Positions 52,458 through 60,112 of a stretch of DNA of 64,000 bases are shown here, one piece after another (position 1 is the first letter of the stretch; every line of letters starts with the position of its first letter). The translations under genes and the position numbers were made by a program. This DNA is from Flagellimonas olearia (lineage in GTDB: Bacteria > Bacteroidota > Bacteroidia > Flavobacteriales > Flavobacteriaceae). The DNA is taken from positions 434,001 through 498,000 of the forward strand of contig NZ_WELG01000001.1 in the NCBI RefSeq assembly GCF_009184425.1, read 5' to 3'. The notes below the pieces were generated by a model, which saw nothing but the letters and a program-made list of their open reading frames with translations, was not told the DNA's origin and did not search any database.

Positions 52458-55385
52458 ATGAGAAATAAACTTTTAACTGATACTGAAGCCTGTATTTATC
52501 TTGGTATTACTAAAGAGTTACTATACGCCTATGTTCGCAATGCTCCTAAAAAACACTTGAATCATGAAAGAAAGCTTATTTCGGAATTTGTTGAAGGGAA
52601 GAACGTATTCGACCTAAATGAATTAGATTCTTTCGATAAATACCTGAAAGAACCTTGGTCTGATCCCGGAGAAAAGCGTCCAGCAATTCCAAAGTATATA
52701 AAAGAATACTTAAAAACAGAAATTGGCGGTAAATGTCCCATTACACAAAAAGGATATCCATTAGAAGATGCACACATTGAAGACTACAGTATTTCAAGAA
52801 ACCACCACCATCATAACATAATCCGAATAGCTAAAGATGAGCACACAAAGTTTGACAATGGCATATTGCCAAAGGAAATACTTCTTCAAGCAAAAGAACG
52901 CCTCATCATTACTTTACGAAATCGGTTAAAAACGGAATTCGGTACTTCAAGTAATTCATCAGTTCCACCTAATCCTCATTATTTATTCCTTGGCCGGGAA
53001 AAGGAACTGAAAGACCTACTTCACTCTATGGAAACTGAACGTCTTGTTGTAATTGAAGGTATAGGTGGAGTTGGTAAAACACAGTTACTTTTAAATGCAC
53101 TTGCGAATGTTGTTTACCATAACCCGGTAATATGGATAAATATTGAATCAATCAATACGCTCCAAGATTTGTATATCCTTATTTCTAGGGAAGTGTCAAA
53201 GATTCTCGGCAGTCCGATCACAAATAATTTAATTGAGTCGCTTAAACCAATACAGGCAACATTTGTTTTTGATGGATTAGAAAATTTCTTAATTCAATTT
53301 CGTGATGATATTGAAGATTGGATTTATGAATTGATGACAAATACTTCTGGGATTCAATTATTAATTACCAGTCAAATTGACCTCACCATTTTTGATCAGC
53401 AAAAAACTGTCATACAAATGCTCGGTCTTGATTATGAATCTAGTATTTTGCTTCTTAAGTCCATAGTTCAAAGGAACCTTTTTCCACAGAAACCCGAACT
53501 TGAATGGATTTTGGGATTTTGTAACGGGCATCCCCTCTCTTTAAAATTGTCGGCATCTATTATCAATTTCTATAAACGATCTGACAAAGCTATCGAACAT
53601 TTACAAAAGGAAGATTCTTTGAAACAACCATTACGAATGGTTTACAATAAATCCAATTCACTTTCAGCATGTTTGAACACTGTTTATGGCGTTTTAAATG
53701 AGAGTCAATTAAAAATTCTTCATTTGGCTAAATTCTATCCTGCAGGAATAAAGCAGGAATGGGCAAAATCGATGCTTAAATTAGATAGTTACAATTATGA
53801 AATTGCTGTGCTGCAACAATTCTTCTTGTTGGATATTGAAATGGACTTACTCCTAATGGAACGAATTTTTATTCAAAACCCTTTAAGGAAATTTTTATAT
53901 GATCAGTCAAAGAAAGAATCACCTTCTCAGCATTACGAATATGAAAAAGGACTTTTTCTTGGAATATCAATAGAAGCCATGCTTGTAGACCATAAATACA
54001 TTGAGACAAGTTCAGAGGGATCGGCAGAATACGGAATATTGAGAATGGAGTCTGAACTTCCTAATATTATGGAAGCTTTCCACTGCAGCAAACGAAGATT
54101 GAAGCAGCAGGATTTAGAATTGTCCGAAAAAGCGATTGAAGATTATAGATTGATTATTGGAAATATTTCATCTGCACTAGGCAAATATTTTTTCGTTAGG
54201 GGCCTTTATGAACAAGGCGTAATGATGGCCAAAGAAGGTATTAGTATAAGCTTGAAGCTAGAAATGTACGAGTCGGCTGCCGTACAGTATGTTTACCTCT
54301 GTCAACTTCAATCAAGACAGTATGATTTGACTGGAGTTGGGCAGACTATTAGAGAAATGGATAAGTTATTGGATGTCACTAAAGATCCATACGTAGTTAT
54401 AGGCAGTCTTTGGGTGAAAGGACGATATTCTATGGATAAAGGAGAATACAAAAAGGCGCTGGATTATCTAATACAAGTTGAGAAACTTATGAAAATTCGA
54501 ATGACTCAACATTATGATGATATAGATAACTTGGGTAACCCGGATATAATTGATCAGGTAAAACTGAATGAAATCGGGAACCTTGGGTTAGTTTATCATG
54601 AAATAGGACGAATTCTTGAAAGTCAGGGCAAAACTAAAAAAGCATTTAGTTATTATGAAAAGGGATTAAAAATTAATCTAAACTTGAAAGATGAAGTGAA
54701 TGCCCTTAGCGCCTACTATAATCTAGCTAACTGCTATGTACAGTTTGGGAAACTAGATAAAGCAATTGAATATTATTTCATTTGTGTTGAAGGATTTCTG
54801 CGTCACGGTAATTTTGAGTATTTGGCAAATACTATGGCAGAATTAGGGAGGAATGTTGAATTTGATTTAAGTATAGTAAATAGCAAATTACTTTCCGAAG
54901 AAGTTTATGAAGTAGTATTAAACAACCTTACTTTCAGGTTGCAAAATGTAATATCAGTTCTTCGAAAAGAGAATGGCAAGCAGATGATGAATACTGAACC
55001 TGTTCCCTATGAATTAATAGGTCAAATGATTCTGCTTGTCCAGTTAACGGCTTTTTCAAAATACTTTTCTTTACTCTACGAATGGGTTTTAGAAATTAAC
55101 CAAGAAATCGATTTCAAATCGGGTGGAGTTAATCTTTTTACTGCAGTATTGAATTTAGCCCATGTAATTGGCTCCTTTGATTATTGGAAAGGATTGTCAA
55201 TGGATGGACAAGGAGCACCGTTAAAAACAATTTTTATCAATTGTTTAATTATCAATGGTGGTCCGGATCTTAAAAGTAAAACAAGGATATTCTTTTGGTT
55301 GGCACAATGGTTTAAGCATGTTCATCTTGATGAAGAAGCGACAGCGGAAAAATTGTGGGACAGAGCACAAGATTACCTTAAATAA
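52458..55385 (+). CDS. HTH - HNH-like - NB-ARC (STAND) - TPR protein, NLR-like
   Basis: This 975-residue protein has an excisionase-like helical start (residues 1-65), an HNH-like segment at 90-135 (KCPITQKGYPLEDAHIEDY then HHHHNIIRIAKDEHTKFD, with His106, Asn120 and His129 as candidate catalytic residues, but without the usual second Cys pair), then an NB-ARC/STAND ATPase. Walker A is at 201-208 (GIGGVGKT), Walker B FVFDGLENF at 269-277, sensor LLITSQ at 301-306 and the GHPLSLKL motif at about 350. The C-terminal half has TPR repeats (GLVYHEIGRILESQGKTKKAFSYYEKG, ALSAYYNLANCYVQFGKLDKAIEYY in pieces). Nuclease-STAND-TPR proteins act as intracellular phage sensors that trigger abortive infection. 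The gene is visibly more AT-rich than its neighbours, suggesting separate acquisition. Confidence 0.82.
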   Translation: MRNKLLTDTEACIYLGITKELLYAYVRNAPKKHLNHERKLISEFVEGKNVFDLNELDSFDKYLKEPWSDPGEKRPAIPKYIKEYLKTEIGGKCPITQKGYPLEDAHIEDYSISRNHHHHNIIRIAKDEHTKFDNGILPKEILLQAKERLIITLRNRLKTEFGTSSNSSVPPNPHYLFLGREKELKDLLHSMETERLVVIEGIGGVGKTQLLLNALANVVYHNPVIWINIESINTLQDLYILISREVSKILGSPITNNLIESLKPIQATFVFDGLENFLIQFRDDIEDWIYELMTNTSGIQLLITSQIDLTIFDQQKTVIQMLGLDYESSILLLKSIVQRNLFPQKPELEWILGFCNGHPLSLKLSASIINFYKRSDKAIEHLQKEDSLKQPLRMVYNKSNSLSACLNTVYGVLNESQLKILHLAKFYPAGIKQEWAKSMLKLDSYNYEIAVLQQFFLLDIEMDLLLMERIFIQNPLRKFLYDQSKKESPSQHYEYEKGLFLGISIEAMLVDHKYIETSSEGSAEYGILRMESELPNIMEAFHCSKRRLKQQDLELSEKAIEDYRLIIGNISSALGKYFFVRGLYEQGVMMAKEGISISLKLEMYESAAVQYVYLCQLQSRQYDLTGVGQTIREMDKLLDVTKDPYVVIGSLWVKGRYSMDKGEYKKALDYLIQVEKLMKIRMTQHYDDIDNLGNPDIIDQVKLNEIGNLGLVYHEIGRILESQGKTKKAFSYYEKGLKINLNLKDEVNALSAYYNLANCYVQFGKLDKAIEYYFICVEGFLRHGNFEYLANTMAELGRNVEFDLSIVNSKLLSEEVYEVVLNNLTFRLQNVISVLRKENGKQMMNTEPVPYELIGQMILLVQLTAFSKYFSLLYEWVLEINQEIDFKSGGVNLFTAVLNLAHVIGSFDYWKGLSMDGQGAPLKTIFINCLIINGGPDLKSKTRIFFWLAQWFKHVHLDEEATAEKLWDRAQDYLK

Positions 55386-55400
55386 CAAACATATTGACAC

Positions 55401-55456
55401 TTTTGCTCCACTATATTCTAATTTTAAGCATCAGTGAGGAAATGATGCAAGGTTAG
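55401..55456 (+). repeat. Imperfect copy of the 3' end of the 49984 ATPase gene
   Basis: The bases after the NLR-like gene align by eye with about 52384-52440, the last codons of the upstream ATPase. TGAGGAAATGATGCAAGG here matches GGAGGAGATGATGCAGGG there, and the preceding CTATATTCTAATTTT resembles CTTTATCCTCAATTTT. In one frame it still reads EEMMQG then stop. It looks like a leftover gene end bordering the inserted NLR-like gene. Confidence 0.55.
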
Positions 55457-55470
55457 TAGAGCGTAACTGA

Positions 55471-56634
55471 TTAATTATCTCCAACTAATTTTTTTACATA
55501 GTGATGCGCCTCACCAAACTCGGTCTCAGAGATTCCGCCTCGAAGCGTATAAGCAGCAAATTTTCTTACTACATCATTTGTGAGCTCGTCGCTCAAAGTG
55601 ATTTCTAAATCACAATTTTCTTTTATGAATTTTTGGGGTCTTGTAAAAACACTTTTGAAATCAACCAATCCACCAGAAAACTGTGGGGTAGGAGGTAGAA
55701 ACCGATATCTTTCTCCAACAATTTGATGGTCTGTTATATTTTTTCTAAGTTGTTCTGGACCCTTTTTTCCGGTTAGAGCTTTCAGTTTTTCCTCGGTAAT
55801 TTTTTCAATTTTGCAGAATAGAAGTTCATCAAAGTTATTGTGTCCTACGTTACATCTTGGCGTTAAAACAACACATTTGACTGTTGGATCTTGTTTCCAT
55901 AAAAATATATCTCCTGTCCAAAAATCGAAATCGCTTGTCCTCCTATAGTAGTGTTCTATCGAATTTAGCTGTACTTCTTTGATGCTCCCATCTCCCATCA
56001 TAGAAGCACTATTCCAATTTTCAAAAACAGTTCTTAGTGCTATTCTTTCAAATACTTCTTTTGTCCTAACGGTTATGTTTTGTGGTTCAGCAGCTTCACT
56101 AATGGAGTCAATAATTCCTTCAATTTCGCTTCCTTTAAACTGCTCGACGAATGCTTTGTGGACTTCGAGCATTATCTTGTTTTCTAATTCACCGCCCAAA
56201 CAAAATATATCAAGAAACCCGCAATCACTCATTTTCTTTAGGCTTTGACATATACTGCTAATTGAATTACTCCCTTTTGGAATCTTGAAGACAGTTCCTT
56301 TATCATTCAATTCTTTATAGTGTTCTAAATTTCCACTATGAATAAATATCGGGATTCTATTAAAGTCAAACTCTTCCTGTATATAATCAGCTGCTTTGTA
56401 TGATTTTGTGTCTTCCTCTTGATCAGTATTGGACAGATCCATTATTAGCCCACGAAGATTATTTTCTTTTTTGGACTGAGATAATGCTTTTTCATACTCT
56501 GTCGGGGATGAGCATAAAACTAATTCCAAATCAATTCCTAAATCTTCAAAAAGACTTTGGAAGCTATTCCTGATAGTTGATTCATTTTCAAGGAGTATAA
56601 TAACGCCTTTCACAGTTTGAGTTGACTTTTCCAT
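55471..56634 (-). CDS. Receiver-domain (response regulator-like) protein with unknown C-terminal domain
   Basis: This 387-residue protein starts with a receiver domain (residues 8-130): acidic pocket ILLENES (Glu16, Glu18), phospho-acceptor Asp66 in LIMDLS, Ser100 in PIFIHSGN and Lys117 in VFKIPKG. The remaining 250 residues form a separate domain with DFWTGDIFLWKQ and VVLTPRCNVGH (258-265), a pattern I associate with uncharacterised defence-island proteins but cannot name. There is no DNA-binding HTH, so it is not a normal transcription regulator. It starts 1 base after the stop of the kinase-like gene, so the pair is tightly coupled and the receiver is probably phosphorylated by it. Confidence 0.8.
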   Translation of the reverse strand: MEKSTQTVKGVIILLENESTIRNSFQSLFEDLGIDLELVLCSSPTEYEKALSQSKKENNLRGLIMDLSNTDQEEDTKSYKAADYIQEEFDFNRIPIFIHSGNLEHYKELNDKGTVFKIPKGSNSISSICQSLKKMSDCGFLDIFCLGGELENKIMLEVHKAFVEQFKGSEIEGIIDSISEAAEPQNITVRTKEVFERIALRTVFENWNSASMMGDGSIKEVQLNSIEHYYRRTSDFDFWTGDIFLWKQDPTVKCVVLTPRCNVGHNNFDELLFCKIEKITEEKLKALTGKKGPEQLRKNITDHQIVGERYRFLPPTPQFSGGLVDFKSVFTRPQKFIKENCDLEITLSDELTNDVVRKFAAYTLRGGISETEFGEAHHYVKKLVGDN

Positions 56635-56635
56635 A

Positions 56636-58972
56636 CTAAGAAGCTATTTTTTTAATATGAAACGCAGGGCCATAGACTCTGTTTTCAGCCCAAATTTGCC
56701 AACCATTGGGAGCCAACATGTTTCGAGTGAAGGAAAGCCCTAAGCCTGTTGCATTTTTTTCTTTTTTTGAGGTTACACCGTATTCAAAAATTATGTCTAA
56801 ATCGTCTTCTGGTATTTTTGGCCCTGTATTACTAATAATGATTTCATCTGAATCTATTTCAAAAATTATTACCCTTCTTTCCTTTTCGGAAAATTGAAGC
56901 CAATACACAGCGTTGTTTAGAATATTCAAAAAAGAAACCCAAAATAGGTATTCATAATTTTTAATTTCAAAATTTAAGCTACTGTTCTTAATTTCAAGTA
57001 TAATACTTGATTCTTCAAATACTTTCTCAAATAAGTGACAAACTTTTTTAAACGTTTCAGCTGGTTTAAATATTTTTGGAATTGATTTTCCGATAGCTGG
57101 CTGGAGTGATTTCTTAAGCTCTTCTAATAGGTCGATTGCACCACCCATATTTTGAGTTCTTTTTAATAGAGTCGATTTGAGAATATTGTCTTCTACCTTA
57201 TTGATGTTAATTTCTAAAGAGGATTTAACACCACCTAAAACAGAAAGAGGTTGGGACAATTCATGATACACCAACTCTAACCCTGTACCTAAAGAAGCCA
57301 AACGTTGAGAAAAAGATAGAGAACCTTCCATGTTATCAAGAGCATCATTAGTTTCAATAACAAATTGTTTGGTTTTTGATATAAGTTCTTCATCTTTAGA
57401 ATGACCAAGAATGTATTGGATAAATTTTTCGGTGTCAGGCCTATCCAAAGTATTTTTAGTTTTCCTACCTAAATTATGTTTAAGTCTATATTTGGCTCTT
57501 TCTCGTCCTGTTTCTTCTAAAATCCCCGCAATGATTTTTTTGAAGTTGATGAATTCTTTACTTTCATAAAAGCCTTCACGGTTTGTTTTCTCCTTTAATC
57601 CATCATTTTGCGGAGAATATAGAAAAATGTTCCCTATAATCTGATTTGGACCTATTGTGACAATATGTTTTTGAACCCTTTTGGCTCCCAATCCCATCCA
57701 ATCATGTTCCTCTTCGCCATATGGCTTTACTCCAAAACCATTCTTCGAGATTTTTAATCCTAAATATTTGGAGAAAGTTGTTGTTGCTTCTCTTCTGCCG
57801 TTCGCTTTCAAAATTTCAACCATTTTATCCTTAGCATCTGAATCTAAGTCATATATCCTTATGTCAAAATAGAACTCTCCAACCCCAGTGTCAGAATCAA
57901 TTTCAAGATCACTTAACCCTTCAATTTCCCTTACGGCTGATTCTTCATTTGATAGGTTAAATTCAGAGCTGATATTGAATAATTTCTCATATTCATCTTT
58001 AGAAAATCTCCTGCATAAATATTTGGCATTGACGCTTCCATCTTCAAAAGCTTTGCCAAAAACTCTATAGTCAAAATGATCTAAAATGCTAGAAGGTTCA
58101 ATGGGAAGAAAATCTACCTCTCCTTTAATTTGATTTTTTATAAAATTTATACCGTAGAATAGTTCAAAAGTGCCTGTGCCATTATCTATTTTTAATTCTT
58201 CCTCAATGATTTTACTTTTTAAAAGGTCTTCCTGTATTTTACTGTTTAACTGTAGAGGTGTTATTAAATCTCTTAGGGATTTAAATATAGCGGTCTGCTC
58301 TATATCTTTTACATTGAACTCTTCTTCAATCAAACTTCTAATCGAATTATCCAAATCTTGGATAATGATAGTAGTCCCTTCTTTGAAACTTGAAAATGGT
58401 TTATTGCTCAAAAGATTAATCAAATTTCCATTTGCTTTGAGATTACTCGCATCCAATATTTCTTCATCGTTGAAGAGTTCCAAATAATTCTTAATCTTGC
58501 CACCGGGAAAATCTATAGTATCTAGTAGTGATTCTACTCTAAAATCTTCTCTGTCTATACGAATCCAATTGTATGAATTCTCCTTGCTTTGCTTGGAAAT
58601 TACGGTAAGATACCGTCCTAAAGCCATTGCCGCCAATCTTCCAATGCCTTTTGACCCTAAGTACCTTCGATTATAAATTATGCTCTTTCTTTTCTCTTGG
58701 TTTTCGTCCCTCTTACTGCTTCTTGAAGGTCTAAGCCAGTCACCGAATAATATTTCGGCATTCATTCCAAGTCCATTGTCTTTAATGATTAGAAAATTCC
58801 TGTTTGGATCTTTGTCATATTGAGTGTAAACCCAACATTGATCTGCATCGGCATCATACGCATTCTTGACCAGTTCATTTATGGCTGTAGATGGATGTCC
58901 AATTAATTCTTCACCCATTTGGATGATGGACATTGCCCCGGGCTCAAATTTATATTTCTCGAATTTATTCAA
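56636..58972 (-). CDS. Dual-ATPase protein: MORC/Hsp90-type ATPase fused to a histidine kinase
   Basis: This 778-residue soluble protein carries two Bergerat folds. The N-terminal one (residues about 15-200) has N-box STAINELVKNAYDADADQC (Glu33, Asn37, Asp40), G1 IIKDNGLGMN (Asp65) and G2 YLGSKGIGRLAAMALG, as in MORC and Hsp90 relatives. The C-terminal part (about 555-778) has an H-box LVYHELSQPLSVLGG with His570, N-box LNILNNAVYWL, G1 ISNTGPKIP and G2 TGLGLSFTRNM: a complete histidine kinase core. No transmembrane helix or PAS domain is evident. It abuts the SspD-like gene with no spacer and the receiver gene by 1 base. The N-terminal ATPase could be the sensing part; this is inference. Confidence 0.85.
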   Translation of the reverse strand: MNKFEKYKFEPGAMSIIQMGEELIGHPSTAINELVKNAYDADADQCWVYTQYDKDPNRNFLIIKDNGLGMNAEILFGDWLRPSRSSKRDENQEKRKSIIYNRRYLGSKGIGRLAAMALGRYLTVISKQSKENSYNWIRIDREDFRVESLLDTIDFPGGKIKNYLELFNDEEILDASNLKANGNLINLLSNKPFSSFKEGTTIIIQDLDNSIRSLIEEEFNVKDIEQTAIFKSLRDLITPLQLNSKIQEDLLKSKIIEEELKIDNGTGTFELFYGINFIKNQIKGEVDFLPIEPSSILDHFDYRVFGKAFEDGSVNAKYLCRRFSKDEYEKLFNISSEFNLSNEESAVREIEGLSDLEIDSDTGVGEFYFDIRIYDLDSDAKDKMVEILKANGRREATTTFSKYLGLKISKNGFGVKPYGEEEHDWMGLGAKRVQKHIVTIGPNQIIGNIFLYSPQNDGLKEKTNREGFYESKEFINFKKIIAGILEETGRERAKYRLKHNLGRKTKNTLDRPDTEKFIQYILGHSKDEELISKTKQFVIETNDALDNMEGSLSFSQRLASLGTGLELVYHELSQPLSVLGGVKSSLEININKVEDNILKSTLLKRTQNMGGAIDLLEELKKSLQPAIGKSIPKIFKPAETFKKVCHLFEKVFEESSIILEIKNSSLNFEIKNYEYLFWVSFLNILNNAVYWLQFSEKERRVIIFEIDSDEIIISNTGPKIPEDDLDIIFEYGVTSKKEKNATGLGLSFTRNMLAPNGWQIWAENRVYGPAFHIKKIAS

Positions 58973-60112
58973 CTATAAAAAGCATGTGTTACAGCCATCC
59001 CTTTCAGCTCCTTCTAAAATGTCAAGAAGATAAGGGGAAGACTTTGATTTTTCCTTATTGGTTCTATTTAGATGGTACAATTTTATCTCCTTAATCCGCT
59101 CAGGATGAATCAATTCCTCCAATGTTTCTTCTTGTGTCCAGGTAAAACCTTCCTCAGAACTCTCATACTCCATGGCCTTTTTATATAGGTCAGGATGTTG
59201 TTCATATAGCCAAATCCATTCTATTTTCTGTTGAAAAAAGCAGAAATAGCATCCTGAGCGACTTCGGGCATATTCACCTTTTTGCCCATCTACTTCAAAA
59301 GGTATTTTGTTATAGTATGCGGGAATACCCACATTGGATTCCCTAAGTATCCTAAATATATCCTCTCGAACCAAAATATCCACGTTGTCCAATAAAGGAA
59401 AGTCGTCTTCAAAGGACAAAGGATATTCGGTACTTTTTAAAAATTGGAAGACAGCTCGATTAAATTCAGGAATACCAAAGTCTAATAGACGATCTGTTTT
59501 ATGTTTTAGTATCTTCTCAGTTTCCTTTCGTTCATTTCTATCCATACTTATGGGCTCCTGGACTAAGGATTTTATCCGATCCATTTTTTGACCTTTGTGG
59601 AAATTAGAGAGTATTTCAAGGATATCATCGTTCCCATTTGGGTGGAAGAACTTGGTGATGATATCATTGCTCCAAATGTTCTTCCTAAAAGGAAAAATGG
59701 ATTGAATGTTTTCTTTACGAGAAATATAACCTTCCCTATCCTCGTCCCCTCGTATACCTACATACGATATGGTGGGATCGTCTTTAATGAAATCTTCGAA
59801 AGGCTTCAATTTCATCATGGCCGTGCACCATCTGGCTTGGGGAGAGGGCAGATACCCCCTGAAAGACTTGAAGTAAAAATCAAAGGGGTTGTCACCGGTA
59901 CTGGAAGTTTCAATATTTTCCAATCTTTTGATTTTCTTTCCTAAATACCCATCTAATCGTTCAATTAATCTGTAGGTTTCGTCCAACTCTTTCCCCGTAT
60001 CACAGAAATAGTATTCAAAATTCATTTGGGGATATTTATCATTCAAGTAAAGAGCCAATGCGGCACTGTCTTTACCTCCTGATATTCCCAATATATGTCG
60101 TATTTTACTCAT
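58973..60112 (-). CDS. sspD: SspD/DndC-like PAPS-reductase-family sulfurtransferase
   Basis: This 379-residue protein is an adenine-nucleotide alpha-hydrolase-fold enzyme related to PAPS reductase and DndC, which handles sulfur insertion into the DNA backbone. The PP-loop is at 11-16 (SGGKDS), followed by QARWCTAMMKLKPF (Cys96) and GIRGDEDREGY. Cysteine pairs that could hold an Fe-S cluster are CYFC (288, 291) and CNTC (374, 377). Its start overlaps the ATPase stop by 8 bases (ATGAGTAA). In the Ssp module SspD performs this role; the gene symbol is used by family and order, without a homology search. A DndC from the double-strand Dnd system is less likely because DndB, DndD and DndE are absent. 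Confidence 0.75.
   Translation of the reverse strand: MSKIRHILGISGGKDSAALALYLNDKYPQMNFEYYFCDTGKELDETYRLIERLDGYLGKKIKRLENIETSSTGDNPFDFYFKSFRGYLPSPQARWCTAMMKLKPFEDFIKDDPTISYVGIRGDEDREGYISRKENIQSIFPFRKNIWSNDIITKFFHPNGNDDILEILSNFHKGQKMDRIKSLVQEPISMDRNERKETEKILKHKTDRLLDFGIPEFNRAVFQFLKSTEYPLSFEDDFPLLDNVDILVREDIFRILRESNVGIPAYYNKIPFEVDGQKGEYARSRSGCYFCFFQQKIEWIWLYEQHPDLYKKAMEYESSEEGFTWTQEETLEELIHPERIKEIKLYHLNRTNKEKSKSSPYLLDILEGAERDGCNTCFL

Noticed and set aside
55471-58972. Detocs-type defensive two-component system
   Set aside because: Detocs, as I recall it, has a TPR-bearing kinase and a receiver fused to a nucleotide-degrading effector; the N-terminal MORC-like ATPase and the LTPRCNV domain here do not fit.
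58973-60112. Classical DndABCDE double-strand phosphorothioation
   Set aside because: Only a DndC-like enzyme is present. No DndB (DGQHR), DndD (SMC-like) or DndE is visible, and the ATPase does not have the SMC-type coiled-coil look.
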